Shown here one piece after another: positions 47,040-56,954 of a stretch of DNA of 64,000 nucleotides. How positions within the stretch are numbered: the stretch's first letter is position 1; every line of letters begins with the position of its first letter. The notes below the pieces were generated by a model. That model saw nothing but the letters and a program-made list of their open reading frames with translations. It was not told where the DNA came from and ran no database searches. Location of the stretch: contig JAQJDB010000007.1 in assembly GCA_032139905.1 (NCBI GenBank), positions 1,178,001 through 1,242,000 on the forward strand, in the 5' to 3' direction. The translations under genes were made by a program, and so were the position numbers. This DNA is from Nitrospira sp. MA-1 (GTDB lineage Bacteria > Nitrospirota > Nitrospiria > Nitrospirales > UBA8639).

Positions 47040-47495
47040 CTAGGAATTTTTGAATCCCCGGTATCGGGTCATGACCCATCGCATGATGGGATAGGCCATC
47101 AACGATCCGACAATCGAAAGGGCACAGGCCCCAACAAAAAAAGGTATGAGATAGGGGGAAAGCATGTCAAACATATTGTCCACGTTCATTTGATCCCACT
47201 CAATCGTGGTAGATGAAGATGTGCCTACCAACAGCATTCCGGTATAGAGACTGGCGGCTAAAATTGGAACAAGTGTCCAGGGATTGTTGATCAATGACCC
47301 CAGAAAGAGAGCTAGTATATTCAGCCGGAAGGCCCAAGCGCAGAACACGACGCTGGCCGTGTGGAAAAAATAATGTGGCGCGAACGCGATAAACACACCA
47401 AGAGAAAATGCCAAGGCTGTGCGGTGAGGAGTTTCCTGAAGGTGGAGGACCTGGGTCAGTTGTTGTCGGATCGATTCAAGCGTTAGCATAGACAT
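47040..47495 (-). CDS. DUF2062 membrane protein
   Basis: 151 residues with three hydrophobic segments (about 25-50, 55-80, 115-140) and the DUF2062 pattern TALAFSLGVFIAFAPHYFFH and LGSLINNPWTLVPIL. The family is widespread in the inner membrane and its function is not established. It starts 15 bases after the thiL stop, so it is in the same transcript. ATG 47495 or the in-frame ATG two codons later. Confidence 0.85.
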   Translation of the reverse strand: MSMLTLESIRQQLTQVLHLQETPHRTALAFSLGVFIAFAPHYFFHTASVVFCAWAFRLNILALFLGSLINNPWTLVPILAASLYTGMLLVGTSSSTTIEWDQMNVDNMFDMLSPYLIPFFVGACALSIVGSLMAYPIMRWVMTRYRGFKNS

Positions 47496-47510
47496 TTCCC
47501 TGACAATCTC

Positions 47511-48554
47511 TTACTCCGAAAAATGCACATAACTTTTTGGTACAAGTTGGTGAGTCCTACCGTTTTTTTTCGTGATTTGAATTCCCGAACGACGAGAGGT
47601 CATGACGCCAATGGCGGTCGCAGAAATCCGTAGTCGTTTAATCGCTGATTCAAGGCTGTGTTGTTTTTTTGGAGATACAGTAAACAATAATTCGTATTCT
47701 TCTCCTCCGTGTAGGACCCAAGGTAGGGGCTCTGCGCCCACCTGTGAAGCATAGGCGAGGAGATGAGGGGACATGGGGAGGTTGGCTTCCAGAATGAGGG
47801 CACCTACTCGGCTTTGTTGGCACAAATGCGTGATATCTCCCGAGAGGCCATCAGATAGATCCAACGCCGCCGAAGCCAAGCGGCGGGAAGACAGCAACCG
47901 TCCTAATGCAATACGAGGGGTGGGTTGGAGATGGCGCCTAACTAAAAACTTCATGGGTTGCCGCAGGTTCGAAATCTTTCCGCGGGAACCTTGATGTGTC
48001 AGGCATGCCAAACCTGCAGCCGAGTTTCCCAATGATCCACTGACATAGATAATGTCTCCTTCCTTAGCCCCACCTCGTGTTAATGCATGACCGGGCTCAA
48101 CCTGTCCCAGTATGGTGATTGACAGAAATAGAGAAGAATGTGAGGCTGAAGTATCTCCACCCACGAGTTGGACCCCATGCGACTTGCAAGGAACGGAAAG
48201 CCCACGATACAGGTCTTTCCAGTCCCCAAACCGCACATAGGAGGGAAGGGCTATAGCCACCAGTATATAGGTGGGAGTGGCCCCCATTGCGGCAATGTCG
48301 CTGAGATTGGCTACGGCAGCCTTGTAGCCTATATCATAAAATGAAGCGGTATTTTTTGAAAAATGAATGCCTTCAACGAGTAGGTCCGTGGATATAACAA
48401 TATGGGTAGATGAAGGATGTGCCAGAAGTGCCGCATCGTCTCCCATGCCAATGAGTGTCCTGGAACCGGGTGGGGAAAATCCACGATTCAGGGCGCGGAT
48501 GAGTTGGAATTCCCCTATTTTTGACACGGGCGCCTGGCGGCGGGAAGGAGACAT
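47511..48554 (-). CDS. thiL: Thiamine-monophosphate kinase ThiL
   Basis: 347 residues. Signature parts are IGEFQLIRAL, the Mg-ATP site IGMGDDAALL, STDLLVEGIHF, the VANLSDIAAMGATP motif and LVGGDTSAS. It phosphorylates thiamine monophosphate to the diphosphate, the last step of cofactor synthesis. The start is eight bases after the lon stop without its own ribosome site, which suggests coupling to lon. An A-run (A8 on the coding strand) near its 3' end is coding (KKNG). Confidence 0.95.
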   Translation of the reverse strand: MSPSRRQAPVSKIGEFQLIRALNRGFSPPGSRTLIGMGDDAALLAHPSSTHIVISTDLLVEGIHFSKNTASFYDIGYKAAVANLSDIAAMGATPTYILVAIALPSYVRFGDWKDLYRGLSVPCKSHGVQLVGGDTSASHSSLFLSITILGQVEPGHALTRGGAKEGDIIYVSGSLGNSAAGLACLTHQGSRGKISNLRQPMKFLVRRHLQPTPRIALGRLLSSRRLASAALDLSDGLSGDITHLCQQSRVGALILEANLPMSPHLLAYASQVGAEPLPWVLHGGEEYELLFTVSPKKQHSLESAIKRLRISATAIGVMTSRRSGIQITKKNGRTHQLVPKSYVHFSE

Positions 48555-48562
48555 GATAAAAA

Positions 48563-51040
48563 TCAGCGTGTCTTGGGGACGGTTTGTCGTAAAGGGCGAC
48601 GGGTGACCGACGAGGCCACCTTTTTTCGACGGCCGGAAGAATTATTTCCATGAGTTATTGCCGAGTTCAGAGTGTGTCGATTTTTAGGGCGAAGGGCGAC
48701 TTTGAGAACTTCCGACATATTCTCTACATAAATAAACTGAAGGCCTCGCAATAAATGTTTGGGAATATCATTCAGGTCTTTTTGATTTCTTTTAGGCATG
48801 ACAATGGTTTTGATATGGGCCCGTTTTGCGGCGAGAACTTTTTCTTTTAACCCGCCAATGGCCAGTATTCTGCCGCGAAGCGTGACTTCTCCTGTCATCG
48901 CCAGGTCTCGTTTGACGGGTTGGTTGGTGAGGCAGGACGCAAGTGCCGTGGCGATGGTTATGCCTGCGGAAGGCCCGTCTTTGGGTATCGCGCCGGCAGG
49001 TACGTGAACGTGAATGTCTTGTTTGGCGAAGATGTCAGGATCGATTCCCAGTGACTTGGCCTGGGAACGGATATACGTCAGTGCGGCATGGGCAGATTCT
49101 TTCATGACTTCGCCGAGATGCCCTGTTAAGGTTAAAAGGCCTTTACCCTTGATGGCCGAAGTCTCAATGTACAGGACATCTCCACCGGTTTCTGTCCATG
49201 CGAGTCCGGTTGAGATGCCGACTTCATCTTTCTCCTGCTCCTGATCCGGCACATATTTGGGCACGCCTAGATAGTGGTTGAGGTTTCGAGGTGTGACCTG
49301 ATGCTGTTTTATCTTTCCTTCTGCAATGTGTTTGGCTACTTTTCGCATCACATTCGCGAGTTCGCGCTCTAGATTGCGAACACCGGCCTCCCTGGTATAT
49401 TGAGAGATGATGCGTGCCAAGCACGGATCGGTGAGGAGTAAATGCTCCTCCGTAATCCCGTGTTCTTCTAACTGTCGGGGGATCAAATAGCGTTGCGCAA
49501 TGCCAAGCTTTTCTTCCTCTGAATACCCTGGAATTTCAATGATCTCCATTCGGTCCCGTAGTGCGGAGAGAATGGGGTCCGTTAAATTTGCGGTCGTAAT
49601 AAACATCACTTTACTCAGGTCAACGGGTACCCCGAGATAGTGGTCCATAAAGGCATGATTCTGTTCGGGATCGAGAACCTCGAGCAGGGCCGCAGACGGA
49701 TCCCCGCGGAAATCTGTCCCGATCTTATCGACTTCATCCAACATGAACACGGGGTTATTGGTTCCGGCCTGTTTGATCCCCTGAACAATCCTCCCTGGTA
49801 AAGCTCCGACATACGTTCGGCGATGCCCGCGAATTTCGGCTTCGTCTCGTGTTCCACCTAAACTCATGCGAACGAATTCCCGACCCATGGCACGAGCAAT
49901 CGATTTACCTAAGGAGGTTTTTCCGACTCCAGGAGGGCCCACAAAACACAAGATGGGCCCTTTCATATTGGCTTTGAGTTTGCGGACTGCGAGATATTCC
50001 AGAATTCGTTCCTTGACCCGTTCCAGGTCGTAGTGATCCTCATGCAGCACCTGGCTTGCCTGTGGAATGTTGAGGTTATCCTCAGAATGATGATTCCACG
50101 GTAATTCAACCATCCATTCCAAATACGTTCTGATCGTCCCGGCCTCGGCCGTATCCTGGTGCATTTTTTCTAGACGTTTCAGTTGCTTCTCCGCCTCTTT
50201 CAGGACCTTGTCCGGCATGGTGGCTTCTTGAATTTTTCGACGAAATTCAGCCACTTCTTCTGATCGGTCATCGAGTTCTCCCAACTCTTTTTGGATCGCC
50301 TTGAGTTGTTCACGAAGGAAGTATTCGCGTTGCGTCTTATCCATTTCACCCTTGGCTTCAGCTTGGATTTTCTGTTGCATGGACAAAACGTCTTGCTCGT
50401 TTCCCAGGATTTCATTGACACGCCTCAGACGGAGAAGGGGGTCTTCAATTTCAAGGACTCCCTGTGTGGTCTCAACATTGAGCCCAAGATTAGAGGAGAT
50501 AATGTCTGCCAGGCGCCCAGGTTCTTCCATGTTTTCAATGACGGTGAGCACATCCGGCATGAATATTTTTCCTAAGCCGATGACTTTACCTAATGCTTCT
50601 CGGGTGGAACGCACGGTGGCTTCTTTTTCTAATGAAGGAAGCGCGGTGGACAATTCTGTGCAGGTTTCGATGCGGGCAGAGAAAAATGGATTGGTTTGGG
50701 TAAATTCTTGAATGCGGGCTTTGGTGACCCCCTGAATGAGTATTTTAATACGGGCATCCGGAAGTTTCAGCATGCGCATAATGACACCGACTGTTCCCAC
50801 TTGATAGAGGTCTTGAGTCTCCGGAACTTCCACCTCTTGATTTTTTTGGGTAGTTAAGAAAATTAACCGGTTGGAAGAGAGGAGAGCGGCTTCAATGGCC
50901 TTAATTGAAATGTTACGCCCAACAAAGAGGGGAAGCACCATATAGGGAAAGACGACAATATCCCGTACAGGCAGGAGTGGTAATTCATCTGGGATCTGGT
51001 CAATGGAAGGTGTGGGAATCTCCGGGTAGTCTTCAGTCAT
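48563..51040 (-). CDS. lon: ATP-dependent protease Lon
   Basis: 825 residues. The N-terminal substrate domain ([20 protein letters not shown]) is followed by a coiled region, AAA+ ATPase with Walker A GPPGVGKT near 360, Walker B ([11 protein letters not shown]), and the serine-lysine protease domain with PKDGPSAGI (catalytic Ser near 675) and [12 protein letters not shown] (catalytic Lys). The last 40 residues are a basic tail not usual for Lon. It degrades misfolded and regulatory proteins. ATG 51040 is taken; TTG 51049 is in frame just upstream. Neither has a good ribosome site. Confidence 0.96.
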   Translation of the reverse strand: MTEDYPEIPTPSIDQIPDELPLLPVRDIVVFPYMVLPLFVGRNISIKAIEAALLSSNRLIFLTTQKNQEVEVPETQDLYQVGTVGVIMRMLKLPDARIKILIQGVTKARIQEFTQTNPFFSARIETCTELSTALPSLEKEATVRSTREALGKVIGLGKIFMPDVLTVIENMEEPGRLADIISSNLGLNVETTQGVLEIEDPLLRLRRVNEILGNEQDVLSMQQKIQAEAKGEMDKTQREYFLREQLKAIQKELGELDDRSEEVAEFRRKIQEATMPDKVLKEAEKQLKRLEKMHQDTAEAGTIRTYLEWMVELPWNHHSEDNLNIPQASQVLHEDHYDLERVKERILEYLAVRKLKANMKGPILCFVGPPGVGKTSLGKSIARAMGREFVRMSLGGTRDEAEIRGHRRTYVGALPGRIVQGIKQAGTNNPVFMLDEVDKIGTDFRGDPSAALLEVLDPEQNHAFMDHYLGVPVDLSKVMFITTANLTDPILSALRDRMEIIEIPGYSEEEKLGIAQRYLIPRQLEEHGITEEHLLLTDPCLARIISQYTREAGVRNLERELANVMRKVAKHIAEGKIKQHQVTPRNLNHYLGVPKYVPDQEQEKDEVGISTGLAWTETGGDVLYIETSAIKGKGLLTLTGHLGEVMKESAHAALTYIRSQAKSLGIDPDIFAKQDIHVHVPAGAIPKDGPSAGITIATALASCLTNQPVKRDLAMTGEVTLRGRILAIGGLKEKVLAAKRAHIKTIVMPKRNQKDLNDIPKHLLRGLQFIYVENMSEVLKVALRPKNRHTLNSAITHGNNSSGRRKKVASSVTRRPLRQTVPKTR

Positions 51041-51299
51041 CAGTTTCAATTTCTAAGGATGAACGAATAGATTAAGCCAAGATATGGCAAGAATGGTGAA
51101 TCCTGTTTTGCTGAAATTCTTCATGCCCAAGGAGCCCCTGGCAAACATAGCAGGGATCACTTCGGACGCAAGGTGAACGGAATAATGGTCCCGGCTTCCA
51201 CAGCTCGTGCCGAAGATAGTCCGGGATTAGGAATGGGTCCCTGAGTGAAATCCAATACCTTGTTGTTTAAGAATAGCTAGATGATTTTCAATGATTTTG

Positions 51300-51329
51300 A
51301 TACTAGGAGAAGGTGAAAAATGTTGTCAA
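51300..51329 (-). promoter_or_regulatory. Candidate lon promoter
   Basis: On the minus strand: perfect -35 TTGACA (51329-51324), 18 bases, -10 TAGTAT (51305-51300), four of six. Transcription would start near 51293, some 250 bases before the lon ATG. Confidence 0.4.
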
Positions 51330-51390
51330 GGTTTATGCCCGTTCACCGATCGGAATGTCTCTGAGAGTAGGGGGTGCATAGATTGTTGCC

Positions 51391-51419
51391 TTTACAAGGA
51401 ATCCTGCCACGAATATAAT
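51391..51419 (+). promoter_or_regulatory. Sigma-70 promoter of the bamA-lpx operon
   Basis: -35 TTTACA (51391-51396), 17-base spacer, perfect -10 TATAAT (51414-51419). Predicted start near 51426, giving a leader of about 180 bases before bamA. It is the only good promoter seen ahead of this eleven-gene run. Confidence 0.7.
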
Positions 51420-51604
51420 CTGGCACCTTGATCCCAACATGATGATTTTCTTCCCATTTTCCAGGCTTCCTCCCCATTTCATCAACATCTCAAAGGTTTA
51501 ACTGTTGGGGAACAAATTGAAGGGGCAATTCTGCTGTCCCGCTGACCATACAATTTTTCTGTGATACACCCTTCTTGTTTTTACCATCGCTTCAGAGATG
51601 CTTC

Positions 51605-53941
51605 ATGGATCTAGTGGTGTCTCGGTCACTTGGTCTTGGGCAAAAGAGAAGGCGTTTTCGAATTTTTTCCTTACCTTCTGTCGTCTTTTTTCTCCTTGTC
51701 GGCCTTTTCGTTTTGGCAATACTTTCGTTTGAGGGGCCAGTGTTGGCTCAATCTTCCCAATCCCAAATTGAGGCCATTAAGGTTGAAGGAAACCAGCACA
51801 TTGAGGAGCAAGCCATTTTAGGGAAATTATCCATCAAACCAGGGGATCCATTTACCCAAGAGTCTATTCGGGAACAAATTCAGCTCATTTATGGGATGGG
51901 TTTTTTCGAAGAAGTCGAAGTCTCAACCGAAGTCAGGGCCGAAGGAGTCCTCGTGGTTTTTGGTGTAAAGGAGAAACCGTTTACCATCGAAGTGGTGTTT
52001 GATGGAAATGAAGAGTTGTCAGACGATAAGCTTAACGAAAAAAATGTCATAAAAAATCAAGTGTTTTTAGATAAAGAACAGGTAAAAATTTCTGTAGAAA
52101 ATTTCCGGCAGTTGTATCACGACAAGGGGTTTTACCATGCTCAAATTATACCTATCACTGATATCGTCGAGAACAATCAAGTCCGATTGACCTATTACAT
52201 CGAAGAAGGGACCCAAGCCCATATCCGCACGATCGTGTTTGAAGGCCGAAATGTCCTTCAGAAGAAGGAATTGACGTCGTTTATGGCCAATCGGGAATAT
52301 TCATGGCCCTGGTCAATTTTTTCGGATGCCGGCATTCTCCATCGCGATGAGCTTCCCAATGATGTCGAACGGATAAAAGAAGTGTATCTCAATAAAGGCT
52401 ATTTAGATGTTCAAGTCGGGATGCCTCGAATGGATTTGGATGAGACGAAGGAATGGTTTACTCTGGTATTTCCGATTGTCGAAGGAGAGCCCTATGTCGT
52501 GAGTCAAATCCAGTATACCGGAAATACACTTTTCTCGGACGCAGAATTGCGGGAAGGTCTGATCATTGAGCCTGGTGAAGTCTTTCAGCGGGCCAAAGTC
52601 CGTGATGAGATTACCCGTCTGACGGATTTATATGGCAGTCGTGGTTACGCATTTGCCGAAGCCAATCCTTCGGTAGAGCCGGATCCGCCCACTCGGAGTA
52701 CTCGTATTGGTTTCTCTATTGAGGAAGGCGAAATGGTCCGGATTCGTGATATCCGCATTACCGGGAATAATAAGACTCGTGACAATGTAATCCGGCGTGA
52801 ATTGCGGGTGGATGAACGGGATATGATCGATTCCCCTGGAATAAAGCGAAGTTTCGAACGCCTCAATAATTTGAATTTTTTCGAAACAGTGGAAATCCTT
52901 CCGAAACAAACTGCTCCGGGAGAGGTGGACTTAGATGTCAAAGTCAAGGAGAAACCTACCGGCTCCTTCAGCATTGGTGGGGGGTTCAGTACGTTAGACC
53001 AATTTACGTTAATTGCAGATATCACCGAGGGGAATTTATTCGGGCGGGGGTATTTAGCCAGGATTCGAGGGCAGGTTGGAGGGCGACGAACTATTGGGAC
53101 GATTACCTTTCGAAATCCGGCCATTTTTGATACGTTAACCTCCGGCCAAGCCGATCTATTCAGCTCTCGCACAAATTACCTGACGTACCTCGAAAAAAAG
53201 CAGGGTGCGAATTTGACGTTTGGTCGGGGGTTTTCCGAATACTTGACAGGGACCTTTACCCTTGTGGCTGAAAAGATCAAAATTGATGATGTGGACTCTG
53301 ATGCAAACGATCTGATTAAAGATCAGGAAGGTAGTCAATCCACAACTGGATTTCGTGCCAGTTTATTCCGGGATTCGCGTGATTATTACCTAGATCCCCG
53401 GCGGGGTACTCGAATCGGTGTCCGCGCGAGTTTTGGAACCGATGTCCTTGGAGGATCAAATAATTTTTATAGTATGGCGTTTGATGCGATGAAATTTACG
53501 CCTCTCCCCTTTTGGGATTTGCGTCATTCGATTCGAGGTCGTATCGGGTATGGCGATGGATTTAATGGGTCAGACTTTCCTATTCCTGAGTTTTTTTACG
53601 TGGGAGGTATTAACACTGTGCGGGGGTTTAAATATGGCCGTGCCGGACCGGTAACCGATGGAAACGATCCTGAAGGAGGCAATAAACAAATCATTTTTAA
53701 TAATGATTTAATTTTTCCGGTGCTGCCTGATGCCAAGTTGAACGGGGTTCTCTTTTTTGACTATGGAAGAGGATTTTCCCAGGGAGATAAATTGGATCTT
53801 GATCTTCGAATGGCTGCAGGCATGGAAGTGCGATGGATTTCACCATTTGGGCCTCTTCGGGCGGCGTATGGCCGTCCTATAGATGGTCCAAAGGATGACA
53901 GAAAGTGGGTATTTGAATTTTCTGTTGGATCGGTTTTTTAG
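51605..53941 (+). CDS. bamA: Outer-membrane protein assembly factor BamA
   Basis: 778 residues. Signal peptide (about 20-45), five POTRA domains (about 48-425; IEAIKVEGNQHIEEQAIL, IRTIVFEGRNVLQKKEL, IRDIRITGNNKTRDNVIRRE) and a 16-strand barrel with the VRGF loop-6 motif (V672-F675) and a terminal Phe. It inserts beta-barrel proteins into the outer membrane. ATG 51605 is preferred over TTG 51575, though its ribosome site is weak (AGAGATG). It heads the lipid A operon as in many Gram-negatives. Confidence 0.95.
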   Translation: MDLVVSRSLGLGQKRRRFRIFSLPSVVFFLLVGLFVLAILSFEGPVLAQSSQSQIEAIKVEGNQHIEEQAILGKLSIKPGDPFTQESIREQIQLIYGMGFFEEVEVSTEVRAEGVLVVFGVKEKPFTIEVVFDGNEELSDDKLNEKNVIKNQVFLDKEQVKISVENFRQLYHDKGFYHAQIIPITDIVENNQVRLTYYIEEGTQAHIRTIVFEGRNVLQKKELTSFMANREYSWPWSIFSDAGILHRDELPNDVERIKEVYLNKGYLDVQVGMPRMDLDETKEWFTLVFPIVEGEPYVVSQIQYTGNTLFSDAELREGLIIEPGEVFQRAKVRDEITRLTDLYGSRGYAFAEANPSVEPDPPTRSTRIGFSIEEGEMVRIRDIRITGNNKTRDNVIRRELRVDERDMIDSPGIKRSFERLNNLNFFETVEILPKQTAPGEVDLDVKVKEKPTGSFSIGGGFSTLDQFTLIADITEGNLFGRGYLARIRGQVGGRRTIGTITFRNPAIFDTLTSGQADLFSSRTNYLTYLEKKQGANLTFGRGFSEYLTGTFTLVAEKIKIDDVDSDANDLIKDQEGSQSTTGFRASLFRDSRDYYLDPRRGTRIGVRASFGTDVLGGSNNFYSMAFDAMKFTPLPFWDLRHSIRGRIGYGDGFNGSDFPIPEFFYVGGINTVRGFKYGRAGPVTDGNDPEGGNKQIIFNNDLIFPVLPDAKLNGVLFFDYGRGFSQGDKLDLDLRMAAGMEVRWISPFGPLRAAYGRPIDGPKDDRKWVFEFSVGSVF

Positions 53942-53992
53942 ATGAAGTCTGGAAAAGAAGCATGAATGGTTAGGAGGGATAGAGAGAACTAT

Positions 53993-54568
53993 ATGAGAAG
54001 TAGTACAGATGTTGGAGGTATGGGCAAGTGGATGGCTTTTGGGAGTTTAGTCCTCAGTCTTGCCTGGGGATGCGCGGGTATGGGCTCTAATAAACCATCG
54101 GATCTTCCGGTCGGCGTCGTTGATCCTCAGCGGATATTGGCTGAGACGGTCAAAGGCAAGCGACTGTCGGATGCCCTGAATGCCTTCATGAAGGATCGAC
54201 AGACGCTTGTGGAATTAGAGCAAAGAGAATTACGGAAGCTGGAAAGTGAATTAATGGCGCAAAGTACGGTATTAAGTCAGGAGGCCAGGGATCGGAAGGA
54301 AGAACAGTTCAGGGCAAAAATGGCTGGATATCAACAAAAAGTCGCCGATTTAAATAGAGAAGTTCAAGAAAAACAGCAGGAATTGCAAAATGAATTTCGT
54401 CTCCAGGTACAACGGGTTGTAACGGAAGTTGCCGGTCAACGCGGCTTGGGCCTGGTCTTGGAGTACGGAGTCAATTCAGGCACATTGTTTTATGAAGCTG
54501 GACTGGATATTTCTACTGATGTTATTCAGGCGCTGGATCGGGAGAGCGGTGCGATCAGTGTGCCATAG
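53993..54568 (+). CDS. OmpH/Skp-like periplasmic chaperone, probable lipoprotein
   Basis: 191 residues. After a signal region that ends in LAWGC (C27) comes the OmpH/Skp pattern: VGVVDPQRILAETVKGKRL, a long charged coiled coil (about 75-140) and a short C-terminal strand part with GLGLVLEYG. Skp chaperones outer-membrane proteins from the inner membrane to BamA. The cysteine would make it a lipoprotein, unlike E. coli Skp; the residue at -2 (W) is unusual. ATG 53966 is a possible earlier start. It follows bamA by 51 bases. Confidence 0.85.
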   Translation: MRSSTDVGGMGKWMAFGSLVLSLAWGCAGMGSNKPSDLPVGVVDPQRILAETVKGKRLSDALNAFMKDRQTLVELEQRELRKLESELMAQSTVLSQEARDRKEEQFRAKMAGYQQKVADLNREVQEKQQELQNEFRLQVQRVVTEVAGQRGLGLVLEYGVNSGTLFYEAGLDISTDVIQALDRESGAISVP

Positions 54569-54636
54569 TCCGTGGGATGATTCACGGTCAGGAGGAACAA
54601 TGGTGGCCGAGGAGCAAAAAGAGAAAGGGGTCAATT

Positions 54637-55092
54637 ATGGTTGAGGGCGAGTTGGATATTCTCCACATTCAGGACTTACTTCCGCATAGATATCCCTTCT
54701 TATTAGTGGATCGGATCCTGGAAATTCAGGATGGGACCAGGATTGTGGGTATTAAAAACATCACGGCCAACGAACAGTTTTTTCAAGGACACTTCCCCGG
54801 GCGTCCTATTATGCCCGGCGTATTACTCTTAGAAGTGATGGCACAAGTTGGCGGGGTGTTGGCCAGAAAAACGGCCAAGGAGATCGGGCGCCCTACCGTT
54901 TTTCTCACAGGAATTGAAAAAGCCAAGTTCCGTCGACCGGTTATTCCTGGCGATCAATTACGGGTTGAGGTTGAGGTCGTTCGAAGAAAAGATCCATTTT
55001 GGAAGATGGCCGGGAAAATTCTCGTCGAGTCCTCCTTAGTCTGTGAGGCTGAAATGACCGCTATGGTCAAAGTTGAAGAAAGTGAGGCCTAG
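54637..55092 (+). CDS. fabZ: 3-hydroxyacyl-ACP dehydratase FabZ
   Basis: 151 residues. Hot-dog fold enzyme with catalytic H52 in GHFPGRPIMPGV and E66 in LLLEVMAQ, matching the family. It dehydrates 3-hydroxyacyl-ACP in fatty acid elongation and competes with LpxA for the same substrate, which explains its place in lipid A operons. ATG 54637 has GAAAGGGG seven bases upstream; the frame is open further back but is not FabZ-like there. lpxD, often found just before fabZ, is missing. Confidence 0.96.
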   Translation: MVEGELDILHIQDLLPHRYPFLLVDRILEIQDGTRIVGIKNITANEQFFQGHFPGRPIMPGVLLLEVMAQVGGVLARKTAKEIGRPTVFLTGIEKAKFRRPVIPGDQLRVEVEVVRRKDPFWKMAGKILVESSLVCEAEMTAMVKVEESEA

Positions 55093-55160
55093 TCGAGACC
55101 AATAGGGTCGTTGCGCGAGGCTGGCTTTGAAATCATTTTCAACCAAAAAGTGAGAATTTG

Positions 55161-55970
55161 ATGAATATTCATCCCACAGCAATTGTCCATCCCAAAGCCA
55201 CAGTAGGAGAAGATGTCGTCATCGGGCCCTATTGCGTGGTGGGCGAACATGTCACGATAGGAGATCAAACAGAATTAGTGGCCCATGTGTGCGTGGAGGG
55301 GCATACGGAAATTGGTCGGTGTTGCCGGTTTTATCCATTTGTGTCCATTGGAACCCCTCCCCAGCATTTGCAATATAAAGATGAGCCCACCAGGGTCTGT
55401 ATCGGGGATCATAATATTGTTCGTGAGAATGTGACGATTAATCGGGGTACGGCCTTTGGAAGCGGAGTGACCAGAATCGGGCACCATAACTTTTTCATGG
55501 CCTATACCCATGTGGCTCATGATTGTGAGCTGGGCAATCATATTGTGATGGCCAATGCGGCCAATTTGGCCGGCCACGTTTCAGTGGGAAATTCTGTCGT
55601 CATTGGAGGCCTAGTCGGGGTGCACCAATATGTACGGATCGGTGAATATGCCATGGTGGGAGGGTGTTCGGCCTTAGGACGGGATGTCCCGCCCTTTGTT
55701 CGTGCAGCCGGAGGCTATCGTGCCCAAATGTTCGGGCTGAATACGATCGCCTTGAGACGCCATGGGTTTTCCGGAGCACGTATGAATACCTTAAAAGCCG
55801 CATTTGAACTCTTATTCCGTCAGGGACATCGTCTTCAAGAAGCCATAAAGCTTGCTCGTAACGAGTACGGTGAAAGTACAGACGTCATGACGTTTCTCAC
55901 GTTTTTAGAAAGTACCAGTCGTGGGATATGCCAGGTGTCTTCTCGGGAGTTGGATGATGATGAGGAATAA
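55161..55970 (+). CDS. lpxA: UDP-N-acetylglucosamine acyltransferase LpxA
   Basis: 269 residues. Left-handed beta-helix hexapeptide repeats fill residues 1-190 (IHPTAIVHPKATVGEDVVIG), and the C-terminal helical part is at about 195-265. Catalytic histidine H120 is in VAHDCELG. It starts lipid A synthesis by acylating UDP-GlcNAc in the cytoplasm. ATG 55161 is used; TTG 55158 precedes directly in frame. lpxI follows after 27 bases. Confidence 0.96.
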   Translation: MNIHPTAIVHPKATVGEDVVIGPYCVVGEHVTIGDQTELVAHVCVEGHTEIGRCCRFYPFVSIGTPPQHLQYKDEPTRVCIGDHNIVRENVTINRGTAFGSGVTRIGHHNFFMAYTHVAHDCELGNHIVMANAANLAGHVSVGNSVVIGGLVGVHQYVRIGEYAMVGGCSALGRDVPPFVRAAGGYRAQMFGLNTIALRRHGFSGARMNTLKAAFELLFRQGHRLQEAIKLARNEYGESTDVMTFLTFLESTSRGICQVSSRELDDDEE

Positions 55971-55997
55971 GTTCGCGGCCGTCCGGGGTCGTAGGGT

Positions 55998-56867
55998 ATG
56001 ATTTCTCCTGAACAGGATGAGCGGATTGGTCTGATTGCGGGAAACGGACGCTTTCCGATTATTTTTGCCGACAATGTTCGACGATTAGGGTTTTCGGTTT
56101 CCGCGATCGCACATGTGGGTGAGACCCTGCCGGAACTTGAATCTCATGTCGATCGCATTCATTGGCTCAAGATCGGGCAATTTAGCAAGGCATTGGCGGC
56201 ATTAAAGGGGGATGGCATCCGTCAGGCCGTCATGTTGGGTGGCATTCATAAAACGCATGTCTTTACCGCACTTCGACCCGACCTCCGAACCTTGGCGATT
56301 TTTAGCCGATTAAAGCACTGGAAGGACGATGCGATTCTCAGAGCGGTTGCTGGAGAATTAGAGCGGGAAGGGATTCAGATTCGAGATTCTACCTTTGGCC
56401 TTGAAGGGATTCTGGCGGGAGAGGGCAATCTCTCCTACAGGAAACCAACAAGTAAAGAGTGGGACGATATTCAGTTTGGGTGGGATACGCTGGAAACCTT
56501 GGGAAAGTTAGATATTGGGCAATGTGTGGTGGTGAAAAATCGGGTGATTGTCGCTGTTGAAGCCGTTGAGGGAACGGATGGAACGATTACTCGTGGTGGA
56601 ACCCTTGGTGGAAAGGGTACCGTGGTGGTCAAACGAACCAAACCGCACCAGGACCTTCGGTTTGATTTGCCGGCCGTCGGCCCTCAAACCATTCAGTCAA
56701 TGGTCGCCGTAAAAGCTTCGGTTCTTGCTATTGAAGCCGGGCGCACCGTCGTCCTTGATCGAGATGAAATGTTTGTGAACGCCAAATCAGCAGGTATCGC
56801 GATCGTTGGAATCGCCCCTATGGACCCTTTACACTCTCCTGCCGGGTCTTCTGATGCTCCACCGTAA
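55998..56867 (+). CDS. lpxI: UDP-2,3-diacylglucosamine diphosphatase LpxI
   Basis: 289 residues of the LpxI (DUF1009) family: IGLIAGNGRFPIIFADNVRR at the start, IRQAVMLGGIHKTH, and the active-site part EAVEGTDGTITRGG with an acidic residue for Mg. LpxI hydrolyses UDP-diacyl-GlcN to lipid X, the job done by LpxH in E. coli, and was first shown in Caulobacter. Its presence means LpxH is not needed. It is placed between lpxA and the oxidoreductase gene. Confidence 0.94.
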   Translation: MISPEQDERIGLIAGNGRFPIIFADNVRRLGFSVSAIAHVGETLPELESHVDRIHWLKIGQFSKALAALKGDGIRQAVMLGGIHKTHVFTALRPDLRTLAIFSRLKHWKDDAILRAVAGELEREGIQIRDSTFGLEGILAGEGNLSYRKPTSKEWDDIQFGWDTLETLGKLDIGQCVVVKNRVIVAVEAVEGTDGTITRGGTLGGKGTVVVKRTKPHQDLRFDLPAVGPQTIQSMVAVKASVLAIEAGRTVVLDRDEMFVNAKSAGIAIVGIAPMDPLHSPAGSSDAPP

Positions 56868-56954
56868 GGGGATGTTTTCCCACTCGTGGTGTTTCGGGTG
56901 GTGTAACACGAACCGCTGTCATTGTTCTCCTATTCAGCGACCATCTATCCCTAC

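Larger units (their letters stand above)
51041..51604. other. Divergent intergenic region between lon and bamA
   Basis: 564 bases without a gene. It carries a strong sigma-70-type promoter to the right (51391-51419) and a weaker candidate to the left (51300-51329). Both leave long untranslated leaders (about 180 and 250 bases). Confidence 0.6.
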
